Shown here: piece after piece, positions 1 to 4,899 of the stretch
Numbering within the stretch: position 1 is the first letter of the stretch
How the letters are laid out: each line of letters opens with the position of its first letter
From: Methylovulum sp.
GTDB taxonomy: Bacteria; Pseudomonadota; Gammaproteobacteria; Methylococcales; Methylomonadaceae
Assembly (NCBI GenBank): GCA_028713595.1
Contig: JAQTNZ010000255.1
Coordinates: 1-5,101, forward strand
Reading direction: 5' to 3'
Length of the DNA: 5,101 nucleotides
Made by a program: the position numbers and the translations under genes
The notes under the pieces: generated by a model
Told to the model about the DNA's origin: nothing
What the model saw: only the letters and a program-made list of their open reading frames with translations
Databases searched by the model: none

Positions 1-74
1 GTATCGGCAGGGGATAGTGTGTGGTTCCGCTCCGGTATTCTTTATGCTTTTTAACAGGTGTAAGGGCATTACCT

Positions 75-773
75 TTAACCCGCTAACCTTAGCAACAATT
101 CATCTGTAATCTGCGCAAAGCTGTCCACTTGTTGGTGTTTGCTACAGGCATCCAAGCCGCTTTCGCGTTTTAGCCAGAGGGTATGCAGGCCGGCGGCCCG
201 TGCCGCATCCAGTTCTTCTTCAATATCCGATAAGAACAGCAGTTGCGCAGGCTGAAAAGGCAGTTGGGTGATGATGTTTTGGTAAGAGGCGACTTCGCGT
301 TTGCCGCCGACTAAGGTGTCGAAGTAACCGGAAAACAGCGGGGTCAAGTCGCCGTGTTCGGTGTGGGCGAAGAGCAGTTTTTGGGCGTGGACGGAGCCGG
401 ACGAGTAGACGTATAAGGCTAGTCCTTGTCGGTGCCAGTGTTGCAGTTGTTCGGCGGCATCGGTATAGATATGCCCGTGCAGGTCGCCTTGCTGGTAGCC
501 CGCTTCCCAGATTAAGCCTTGCAGGGCTTTTAAGGGAGTTATTTTTTGGTCGGCATCGGCCCAGGCCAGCAATTGGTTGATGGCGGCGGCGGTGTCCAAG
601 GCGGTGCCAGCGGCGGTGCTGGTGTCCGCCAATAAGGCTTGTACCGTGCTATCGGTGGCGTGGTCATGGATAAAGGTCGCCAAGTGGGTGCGGGCGTAGG
701 GGAACAGTATGTCTTTGACAAACGCCAGTGATGAGGTGGTGCCCTCAATGTCGGTGATGATGGCGGCAATCAT
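75..773 (-). CDS. mtnC: Enolase-phosphatase E1 (2,3-diketo-5-methylthiopentyl-1-phosphate enolase/phosphatase)
   Basis: MtnC is a cytosolic HAD-superfamily enzyme of methionine salvage. It enolises 2,3-diketo-5-methylthiopentyl-1-phosphate and then removes the phosphate, giving acireductone, the substrate of MtnD. The 232-residue product has the family's usual length. HAD motif I is TDIEGTTSS (residues 7-15), with nucleophile Asp8 and the characteristic Glu10 in place of the usual second Asp. Motif II is YSSGS (123-127), the motif III lysine lies in GGKRE (Lys158), and motif IV is LSDIEEELDAA (181-191). The helical segment between motifs I and II is the cap domain typical of E1. The ATG overlaps the mtnD stop as ATGA and has no clear Shine-Dalgarno sequence, so translation is probably coupled to mtnD. 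All catalytic motifs are intact. Identification is by family motifs read directly from the translation. Confidence 0.96.
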   Translation of the reverse strand: MIAAIITDIEGTTSSLAFVKDILFPYARTHLATFIHDHATDSTVQALLADTSTAAGTALDTAAAINQLLAWADADQKITPLKALQGLIWEAGYQQGDLHGHIYTDAAEQLQHWHRQGLALYVYSSGSVHAQKLLFAHTEHGDLTPLFSGYFDTLVGGKREVASYQNIITQLPFQPAQLLFLSDIEEELDAARAAGLHTLWLKRESGLDACSKHQQVDSFAQITDELLLRLAG

Positions 774-1330
774 GGCAATTCGGCACGGATTTGGTCTAAA
801 GTCGGGAAAGTGGCGGCGATGTCGCTGCCGGTAAAGGTGGCGACCCAGCCATCGGGGGTGGTGAACAGGCGGATGGCTTTTAATTGCGGGTTTTCGCCCA
901 GGTCAAACCAATGGCGGGTGTGGGCGGGGACGCTAATCAAATCGCCCTGTTCGCACAGCACGGCGTAAACGTTGGTATCAACATGCAGGTAGAACAGGCC
1001 ACAGCCTTCGACAAAAAAGCGCACTTCGAAATCGTCATGGGTATGTTCGGAGAGGAATTTTTGCCGTAACGCGGCTTTGTCGGGATGGGCGGCGGTTAGG
1101 CTGATAACATCAACGGATTGGAAGCCGTATTGGTGTTGCAATCGGGCAATCGGTTCGGCGTAGGCCGCCAGGACGGTGGCTTGGTCGGCATCGGCGGCAA
1201 AGCTGCAAGCGGCTGTCCAGCGTTCAAACGTCACGCCTATGCCGTGCAGGTGTTGGGCAATGTCGGCGAAGTCGTGGTAATAGTGGCCTTGGTCTGGCTG
1301 GTTGTCAGGGTATCGGATCAATAGGCTCAT
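770..1330 (-). CDS. mtnD: Acireductone dioxygenase (ARD/ARD')
   Basis: MtnD is a cytosolic cupin metalloenzyme. With iron it cleaves acireductone to formate and 4-methylthio-2-oxobutanoate, the keto acid transaminated to methionine. In the Klebsiella family member the nickel form instead gives methylthiopropionate, formate and CO, an off-pathway outcome. The 186-residue product has His96, His98 and Glu102 in the segment HTHDDFE, and His140 in PAHTRHWFDLG. These positions coincide with the four metal ligands described for Klebsiella ARD. The cupin barrel covers roughly residues 90-165. The ATG at 1330 is supported by TAAGGA at 1337-1342, about 6 bases upstream. The gene lies between mtnB, across a 92-base structured spacer, and mtnC, with a 4-base overlap, so all three are probably one transcription unit. 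Which metal is used in vivo cannot be told from sequence. Confidence 0.96.
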   Translation of the reverse strand: MSLLIRYPDNQPDQGHYYHDFADIAQHLHGIGVTFERWTAACSFAADADQATVLAAYAEPIARLQHQYGFQSVDVISLTAAHPDKAALRQKFLSEHTHDDFEVRFFVEGCGLFYLHVDTNVYAVLCEQGDLISVPAHTRHWFDLGENPQLKAIRLFTTPDGWVATFTGSDIAATFPTLDQIRAELP

Positions 1331-1336
1331 GGGGTG

Positions 1337-1342
1337 TCCTTA
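1337..1342 (-). promoter_or_regulatory. Ribosome binding site of mtnD
   Basis: Read on the minus strand this is TAAGGA, followed by six bases (CACCCC) and the ATG of mtnD. It fixes the mtnD start and shows that mtnD has its own initiation signal downstream of the structured mtnB-mtnD spacer. mtnC, by contrast, has no visible Shine-Dalgarno sequence. Confidence 0.7.
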
Positions 1343-1348
1343 GGGTTA

Positions 1349-1434
1349 AGGCGGGGTGCGCCTGTTTTTGGGGTTACGGGCGTGTCGCCCAGCTTTGCTA
1401 TGCTTGGCTTTCAGTGCTGGGGTTAGCCCCGCCT
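1349..1434. repeat. 86-bp structured intergenic element with 8-bp terminal inverted repeats
   Basis: The segment begins with AGGCGGGG (1349-1356) and ends with the exact reverse complement CCCCGCCT (1427-1434). Inside are AGGCG/CGCCT (1349-1353 with 1359-1363), GGGCG-TGT-CGCCC (1378-1390) and CCCAGC/GCTGGG (1388-1393 with 1416-1421). Some of these compete with each other, so the transcript could fold in more than one way. GGGTTA occurs at 1343-1348, 1371-1376 and 1420-1425. The right end lies inside mtnB: the stop TAA and the codons of the last residues (RRG) are part of the repeat. It could be a small REP-like or MITE-like element, or simply an RNA-stabilising or attenuating structure between mtnB and mtnD. 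Nothing in one copy distinguishes these. Confidence 0.4.
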
Positions 1435-2043
1435 GCACAAATGCAAATGCAGTTCACACGCCAGCAGAGCATCCAAGGCCTCCAAATGGCGCAGGGTTTC
1501 CTCGACGCTTTCGCCCCAGGTATATACGCCATGCCCTTCAATGATGTACGCCCGGCAATCGGGATGTGCGTCCAGATAAGCATCGGCTTGCGCGGCTAGG
1601 CGCGGGATGTCCTGGTCGTTGGCGAAGATGGGGATGGTCAGGCGGGTGGCATGGGTGCTTATGCCACGAAAAGCCTTCAGCAATTCGTAATTTTCTAGGA
1701 CAATTTCATCGCCAAACAATTTGGACACCAGCACGGCGTTTAACGGGTGCGGATGCAGCACCGCGTGGATGTCAGGGAAACGGCGGTAAATGCCGGTGTG
1801 CAACGCCGTTTCCGCCGAGGGCTTTTTGCCGTCAAGCGATTGGGCCTCAGCATCTATCAGCATAATGTCGTCAGTCTGTAAATGGCCTTTGTGTTTGCCG
1901 GAGACGGTGATGGCAATCGTGCCATCCAGCAAACGTGCGGAAAAATTGCCGCTGGTGGCGGGAACCCAGCCTTTGCTGTCGATAAAACAACCGGCAGCGA
2001 TCAATTGCTGGGCGGCTTGGTAAAAAGTATGAGTGGCAGTCAT
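1423..2043 (-). CDS. mtnB: Methylthioribulose-1-phosphate dehydratase
   Basis: MtnB is a class II aldolase/adducin-fold zinc enzyme of methionine salvage. It dehydrates 5-methylthioribulose-1-phosphate to the 2,3-diketo compound used by MtnC. Counting from the ATG at 2043 the product has 206 residues. Family motifs in order are GWVPATSGNFSAR (25-37), SGKHKGHL (48-55), KPSAETALH (74-82), HPHP with zinc ligands His97 and His99, YELLKAF with a probable catalytic Glu120, and EGHGVYTWG with the third zinc His171. The frame is open to a TTG at 2067 (214 residues, eight more N-terminal), preceded by a weak GTAAAG. The ATG is preferred because family members usually begin shortly before the first helix, but neither start has a good Shine-Dalgarno sequence. 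The last codons and stop lie inside the inverted-repeat element at 1349-1434. It is the first gene of the mtnBDC unit. Confidence 0.95.
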   Translation of the reverse strand: MTATHTFYQAAQQLIAAGCFIDSKGWVPATSGNFSARLLDGTIAITVSGKHKGHLQTDDIMLIDAEAQSLDGKKPSAETALHTGIYRRFPDIHAVLHPHPLNAVLVSKLFGDEIVLENYELLKAFRGISTHATRLTIPIFANDQDIPRLAAQADAYLDAHPDCRAYIIEGHGVYTWGESVEETLRHLEALDALLACELHLHLCRRG

Positions 2044-2075
2044 GGGGCGGTATTGGAAGTCATGCAAAGGCTTTA

Positions 2076-2098
2076 CTTTAGCAGATTATCGGCTAAAG
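2076..2098 (-). promoter_or_regulatory. Dyad in the mtnB leader with a GATAAT box in its centre
   Basis: CTTTAGC (2076-2082) and GCTAAAG (2092-2098) form a perfect 7-bp inverted repeat with a 9-base centre, 33 bases upstream of the mtnB ATG. Read on the minus strand the centre contains GATAAT (2085-2090), one mismatch from a sigma70 -10 box, which would put transcription start about 35 bases before the ATG. No recognisable -35 box is seen at the right distance. It could be an operator overlapping the promoter, or a hairpin in a longer leader. This is read from pattern only. Confidence 0.3.
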
Positions 2099-2126
2099 GT
2101 TGGGGGAATTTTGGGGTTTTTTACGG

Positions 2127-2153
2127 TCAAGAAGACGGCTGGCCCAGCCTTGA
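2127..2153. repeat. Compound inverted repeat in the mtnB upstream region
   Basis: The core GGCTG-GCC-CAGCC (2137-2149) is a perfect 5-bp stem with a 3-base loop. It is flanked by TCAAG (2127-2131) and CTTGA (2149-2153), which could extend the pairing across a bulge. If transcription of mtnB starts at the distal promoter candidate, this would be a leader hairpin. No run of U follows on either strand, so it is not a typical intrinsic terminator. Confidence 0.25.
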
Positions 2154-2172
2154 TATTGACAGGAAGTCTGCC

Positions 2173-2202
2173 GCTATAAGTGAAACGCCGATGCATAATC
2201 AA
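2173..2202 (-). promoter_or_regulatory. Candidate distal sigma70 promoter of mtnBDC
   Basis: On the minus strand TTGATT (2197-2202) and TATAGC (2173-2178) are separated by 18 bases, each matching four of six sigma70 consensus positions. A start here would give a leader of about 120 bases carrying both the 2127-2153 and the 2076-2098 inverted repeats. It is an alternative to the GATAAT box nearer the gene. AT-rich DNA gives such matches by chance. Confidence 0.25.
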
Positions 2203-2294
2203 GGTGAAAATTAAATAGGGCTATAATAATCAATTTGTTATTAATATATAATGGCTGCACAGTTTTTTTTCAGGGAAGGCTTTAGGGTAAATGC

Positions 2295-2310
2295 CGCTTA
2301 AATTCAAGCG
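2295..2310. repeat. 16-bp near-perfect palindrome
   Basis: CGCTTAAATTCAAGCG consists of CGCTT and AAGCG around an AATT centre, with one mismatched pair (2300/2305). The shape suits a dimeric regulator's binding site. It lies about 145 bases upstream of the yciO -10 box and about 250 bases from mtnB, too far for simple promoter occlusion of either, so its role is unknown. Confidence 0.25.
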
Positions 2311-2452
2311 ATTGTTTGTTAATGGTTACAACTGGCTCTTGAAGGCGGCTTTCCGATTTTTTGCCAAAAATGGGGGTTACGATAGGGGAGCGCCCTTTTT
2401 ACTTCCTTACATCTTAACCTCTGCCAACCTGCAAGCTTAGCGGGAACTAGGC

Positions 2453-2458
2453 TATAAT
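2453..2458 (+). promoter_or_regulatory. -10 box of the probable yciO promoter
   Basis: A perfect TATAAT lies 28 bases before the yciO ATG, implying a short leader of about 20 bases. The hexamer 17 bases upstream (TGCAAG, 2430-2435) is a poor -35 match, so this promoter would be weak or activator-dependent, or would rely on other contacts. It would drive yciO and the following protease gene together. Confidence 0.5.
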
Positions 2459-2486
2459 GGCGCAATTCTAACCAAAACCTAAAGAC

Positions 2487-3110
2487 ATGGCACAGTATCT
2501 TGAAATTCATCACGAAAACCCGCAGCCGCGTTTGATCCAGCGGGCTGTGGCGATTGTCCAACAAGGTGGCGTGATTGCTTACCCCACCGATTCCTCTTAC
2601 GCGTTGGCTTGCCATATTGGCGACAAACAGGCGATGGACAATATCCGCCGTATCCGGCAACTGGATGATAAGCATGATTTTACCTTAGTCTGCAAAGATT
2701 TGACCCAAGTCTCGATGTTCACCAAAATCGGCAATGATGCGTTCCGCCTGATTAAAGCCTTGACCCCGGGGGCGTTCACTTTTATCCTCGATGCCACCAA
2801 GGAAGTGCCGCGCCGCTTGCAGCACCCCAAGAAAAAGACTATCGGCATCCGCATCCCCGACCACCCCATCACGCAAATGTTGGTGCAGGAATTGGGCGAA
2901 GCACTGTTTAGCAGCACCTTGACCTTGCCCGGTGACAGCGAAGCCCTCAGTGACCCTTATGACATCAGGGACAAGCTCGACCATGAATTGGACTTGATTA
3001 TTGATGCGGGTATCGTTAAGTTTGAACCCACCACCATGATTGAATTTACCCGTACCGGCCCTGTCATCGTCAGGCAAGGTAAAGGCATTGCCACCTTGCT
3101 GACCCAATAA
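2487..3110 (+). CDS. yciO: YciO-type protein of the YrdC/Sua5 (L-threonylcarbamoyladenylate synthase) family
   Basis: The 207-residue product follows E. coli YciO (about 206 residues) almost end to end, from the N-terminal IHHENPQPRLIQRAV through GGVIAYPTDSSYALAC (27-42) to the C-terminal PTTMIEFT-PVIVRQGKG. The YrdC-fold nucleotide-binding surface is visible in YPTDSSYAL, in EVPRRLQHPKKKTIGIRIP (about 106-124) and in the SSTLTLPG segment. YrdC/Sua5 relatives make threonylcarbamoyl-AMP for the t6A modification of tRNA. YciO is a distinct paralogous branch that does not generally replace YrdC, so the true substrate is uncertain and I do not call it TsaC. The ATG has a weak AAAG just upstream and fits the family N terminus. 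The 14-base gap to the M50 protease gene indicates co-transcription. Confidence 0.93.
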   Translation: MAQYLEIHHENPQPRLIQRAVAIVQQGGVIAYPTDSSYALACHIGDKQAMDNIRRIRQLDDKHDFTLVCKDLTQVSMFTKIGNDAFRLIKALTPGAFTFILDATKEVPRRLQHPKKKTIGIRIPDHPITQMLVQELGEALFSSTLTLPGDSEALSDPYDIRDKLDHELDLIIDAGIVKFEPTTMIEFTRTGPVIVRQGKGIATLLTQ

Positions 3111-3115
3111 AGGAG
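3111..3115 (+). promoter_or_regulatory. Ribosome binding site of the M50 protease gene
   Basis: AGGAG starts directly after the yciO stop codon and is 9 bases from the ATG at 3125. A second ATG follows at 3128, but the spacing favours the first. It decides the start and supports translation from the yciO transcript. Confidence 0.75.
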
Positions 3116-3124
3116 ACCATCCTT

Positions 3125-3778
3125 ATGATGGATGATTTGACCCAAGTCCAACGCATTATCGTTTGGATTTTGCCCGTTGTCTTTGCCATCACCGGACACG
3201 AAGCCGCCCATGGCTGGATGGCAAAAAAATGTGGCGACAACACCGCCTATATGCTCGGACGTTTGACCTTAAACCCGCTCAAGCACATCGATCCGCTGGG
3301 GACACTGATTTTGCCGGGGCTGTTGCTGTTGACCCAAACAGGGTTTGTGTTCGGCTGGGCGAAACCCGTGCCTGTCAATGGCCGTTATTTTAAAAAACCT
3401 TTGCGGGATATGGCCTTGGTCGCCGCCGCAGGGCCTGGGGCCAATTTGCTGATGGCGATTGCTTGGGCTTTGTTGGCGCGATTGGGGGTTGCCATTGATA
3501 TTGAAACGATTTCCATGCCCTTAATCAATACGGGGATTGCCGGCATATCCATCAATACCTCGCTGTTGTTGATTAATTTGCTGCCCATCCCGCCTTTGGA
3601 TGGTAGCCGTATCATGACCGCCGTACTGCCCTATCGCGTGGCTGTGCAGTACAACCAGCTCGAACGTTATGGTTTTATCATCTTGTTGGCGCTGTTGTAT
3701 GCGGGGGTGCTGGATGCCCTATTGCAATATCCGTTATATATCGCCCATAATCTGTTTTTTTCCTTGGCGGGATTGTAG
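3125..3778 (+). CDS. M50 family (site-2-protease-type) membrane metalloprotease
   Basis: This 217-residue polytopic inner-membrane protein is a compact zinc protease of family M50, the group lacking a PDZ domain. The zinc motif HEAAH (His25, Glu26, His29) sits in or just after the first membrane segment (about 10-24). LNPLKHIDPLGT (49-60) is the conserved stretch that follows in this family. The third zinc ligand is Asp159 in NLLPIPPLDGSRI (151-163). Further hydrophobic segments lie near 58-72, 97-119, 134-157 and 182-200, with AGPGANLLMA at 102-111. All catalytic residues are present. Substrates are unknown: RseP-type members cleave anti-sigma factors, but those carry PDZ domains and are larger, so RseP function should not be assumed. 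It follows yciO by 14 bases with its own AGGAG. No regulator gene is adjacent. Confidence 0.93.
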   Translation: MMDDLTQVQRIIVWILPVVFAITGHEAAHGWMAKKCGDNTAYMLGRLTLNPLKHIDPLGTLILPGLLLLTQTGFVFGWAKPVPVNGRYFKKPLRDMALVAAAGPGANLLMAIAWALLARLGVAIDIETISMPLINTGIAGISINTSLLLINLLPIPPLDGSRIMTAVLPYRVAVQYNQLERYGFIILLALLYAGVLDALLQYPLYIAHNLFFSLAGL

Positions 3779-3794
3779 GAAGATAGGGAGGGCT

Positions 3795-3908
3795 GTGGAA
3801 AAATTTTGGTGGGCCGCCATCGAAAAAATGTTGCCTGGAAGTGGCGGCCTATTGCACTATTTTAAGCTATCCGAACACATTTCCCCTAAAGGCATTATCA
3901 GGCGGTAG
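3795..3908 (+). CDS. Doubtful small ORF (37 codons) downstream of the protease gene
   Basis: A GTG at 3795 preceded by GGGAGG (3786-3791, only 3 bases away) opens a 37-codon frame ending in TAG at 3908. The predicted peptide begins MEKFWWAAIEKML and ends in the basic ISPKGIIRR. It has no signal peptide, no membrane segment and no motif I recognise. It starts 16 bases after the protease stop, so it could be a third cistron. The same DNA forms a strong inverted repeat (3810-3851), which may be the real reason for the sequence. The short spacing and GTG start count against it. An ATG at 3828 in frame would give 26 residues. Confidence 0.2.
   Translation: MEKFWWAAIEKMLPGSGGLLHYFKLSEHISPKGIIRR
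3810..3851 (+). repeat. Inverted repeat in the 3' flank of the protease gene
   Basis: GGCCGCCA (3812-3819) and TGGCGGCC (3842-3849) are exact reverse complements. With G-U pairs (3811/3850 and 3820/3841) and T3810/A3851 the stem reaches 11 pairs around a 20-base loop. It begins 32 bases after the protease stop. No U-run follows directly (the next bases are TTGCACTATTTT), so it is more likely an mRNA 3'-end stabilising structure or weak terminator than a classical intrinsic terminator. Confidence 0.4.
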
Positions 3909-3997
3909 CCACCGTAAACGCACAAATTCCCGCCCCCTATCAACGCATTCCAAATATTGGCCTGAATTAAAAGGACGCGAAATTTAACATACCTTAC

Positions 3998-4009
3998 GTT
4001 CAATTGAAC
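3998..4009. promoter_or_regulatory. Perfect 12-bp palindrome overlapping the scpA -35 region
   Basis: GTTCAATTGAAC is its own reverse complement over all 12 positions and covers the putative -35 hexamer of the scpA promoter. This is where a dimeric repressor would block RNA polymerase. No regulator gene is in the window, and an isolated 12-bp palindrome in AT-rich DNA may be chance. Confidence 0.3.
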
Positions 4010-4030
4010 AAAAAATGCGTGGCGTATAAT
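4004..4030 (+). promoter_or_regulatory. Probable sigma70 promoter of scpAB
   Basis: TATAAT (4025-4030) matches the -10 consensus exactly. TTGAAC (4004-4009) is a four-of-six -35 match but only 15 bases away, a short spacer. Transcription would begin near 4037, leaving a leader of about 30 bases before the scpA ATG. A perfect 12-bp palindrome covers the -35 region (see 3998-4009). Confidence 0.5.
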
Positions 4031-4067
4031 ATGACTTTATATATGCCGGCTTACCACCACTTGTAAG

Positions 4068-4883
4068 ATGACCCAACCCACACCCGCAATAGACCCTGAA
4101 ACCACTGCGTTTGCGATGGTCAACGGTGCGCCGTTCAAGCAACTCCCTGATGACCTGTACATTCCGCCGGACGCACTGGAAGTGTTTTTGGAGCTGTTTG
4201 CAGGGCCGTTGGATTTGTTGCTCTACCTGATCCGGCGGCAAAATTTGGATATTATCACTATCCCGATAGCCCAAATCACCCAGCAATACATGACCTATAT
4301 CCAGCTTATGGGCGATTTGAAAATCGAACTGGCGGCGGATTATCTGGTCATGGCGGCCTGGTTGGCGGAAATCAAATCCAGGATGCTGTTGCCGCGCCCG
4401 CCAGAAGCTGAAGATGAGGACGAAGACCCGCGTGCGACCTTAATCCGCCGTCTTCAGGAGTATGAAACCATAAAATATGCCGCCGAAGAATTGGAGCAAT
4501 TGCCGCGCATGGAGCGTGATTTTTTTAGCGTTGACGTGGACACCGCCACGATTGATGTCATACAAGCCTTGCCGGATGCGCAATTAAGCGAGTTGTTGCT
4601 TGCATTTAAAGCCGTCCTCAAACGCGCCGAACAACTTAGCCACCACGCCATAACCAAAGAAGCCTTATCAGTCCGTGAACGCATGTCTACAATATTGGAA
4701 AGCCTTAAAGGCGCAGATAGCCGTCTATTTACAGAATTGTTCAGCCGCCGCGAAGGTCGGCACGGCGTGGTGGTCTCCTTTCTTGCTATACTTGAGCTTG
4801 GCAAAGAAGGCTTCATCGAAATCAGCCAAGCCGAACCCTTCGCCGAGTTGCGGGTTAGGGCCATCCCTACCCACACCCATTGA
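4068..4883 (+). CDS. scpA: Segregation and condensation protein A (kleisin of Smc-ScpAB)
   Basis: ScpA is the kleisin that bridges the two Smc heads and binds an ScpB dimer, acting on the nucleoid in chromosome compaction and segregation. The 271-residue product shows the N-terminal Smc-neck-binding block FAGPLDLLLYLIRRQNLDI (44-62), followed by the helix YLVMAAWLAEIKSRMLLP (92-109). An acidic linker (EAEDEDED, 113-120) comes next. The central part contains the ScpB-binding segment, and the C-terminal winged helix ends in VVVSFLAILELGKEGFIEI (234-252). About 40 residues precede the conserved core, somewhat long. An in-frame ATG at 4116 is a possible alternative start. The chosen ATG has only a weak TAAG nearby, but the promoter at 4004-4030 fits it. 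scpB follows almost at once. Confidence 0.95.
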   Translation: MTQPTPAIDPETTAFAMVNGAPFKQLPDDLYIPPDALEVFLELFAGPLDLLLYLIRRQNLDIITIPIAQITQQYMTYIQLMGDLKIELAADYLVMAAWLAEIKSRMLLPRPPEAEDEDEDPRATLIRRLQEYETIKYAAEELEQLPRMERDFFSVDVDTATIDVIQALPDAQLSELLLAFKAVLKRAEQLSHHAITKEALSVRERMSTILESLKGADSRLFTELFSRREGRHGVVVSFLAILELGKEGFIEISQAEPFAELRVRAIPTHTH

Positions 4884-4899
4884 TGTGCCTACAGCCAAC

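Larger units (their letters stand above)
2068..2486. other. Divergent intergenic region without a convincing gene
   Basis: This stretch of about 420 bases separates mtnB from yciO. It contains the mtnB leader dyads, an AT-rich core (about 2205-2260) with TATAAT at 2222-2227 and 2247-2252 on the plus strand, an eight-T run at 2263-2270, the near-palindrome CGCTTAAATTCAAGCG at 2295-2310, and the yciO promoter at its right end. The two internal TATAAT boxes have no good -35 partners. No protein-coding frame with family features and no tRNA or known riboswitch was recognised. It is longer than two simple promoters need, so an unannotated small RNA or decayed sequence is possible. Confidence 0.5.

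Noticed and set aside
1..74. Terminator for the mtn genes to the left of mtnC
   Set aside because: The only hairpin (around 55-74) is short and bulged and is not followed by a U-run on the minus strand, so the unit may continue or end outside the window.
2150..2180. Plus-strand promoter-like boxes TTGATA/TTGACA and TATAAG
   Set aside because: TTGACA is only 13 bases and TTGATA 19 bases from TATAAG, both outside the normal sigma70 spacing, and no gene begins downstream within a reasonable distance.
1882..2214. Plus-strand open frame of 110 codons antisense to mtnB and extending into the intergenic region
   Set aside because: Most of it is antisense to mtnB, the composition is not protein-like, and there is no ribosome binding site or recognisable domain.
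2251..2270. Intrinsic terminator suggested by the eight-T run
   Set aside because: The bases before it allow only a CTG/CAG stem of three pairs and no gene ends upstream on that strand.
2319..2675. Open frame of 118 codons on the minus strand across the yciO start
   Set aside because: It overlaps the well-supported yciO gene and its promoter, has no family features, and reads as a mirror of yciO codon pattern plus intergenic DNA.
4031..4066. Leader ORF starting at ATG 4031 (11 codons)
   Set aside because: Its ATG directly abuts the -10 box and would lie upstream of the predicted transcription start.
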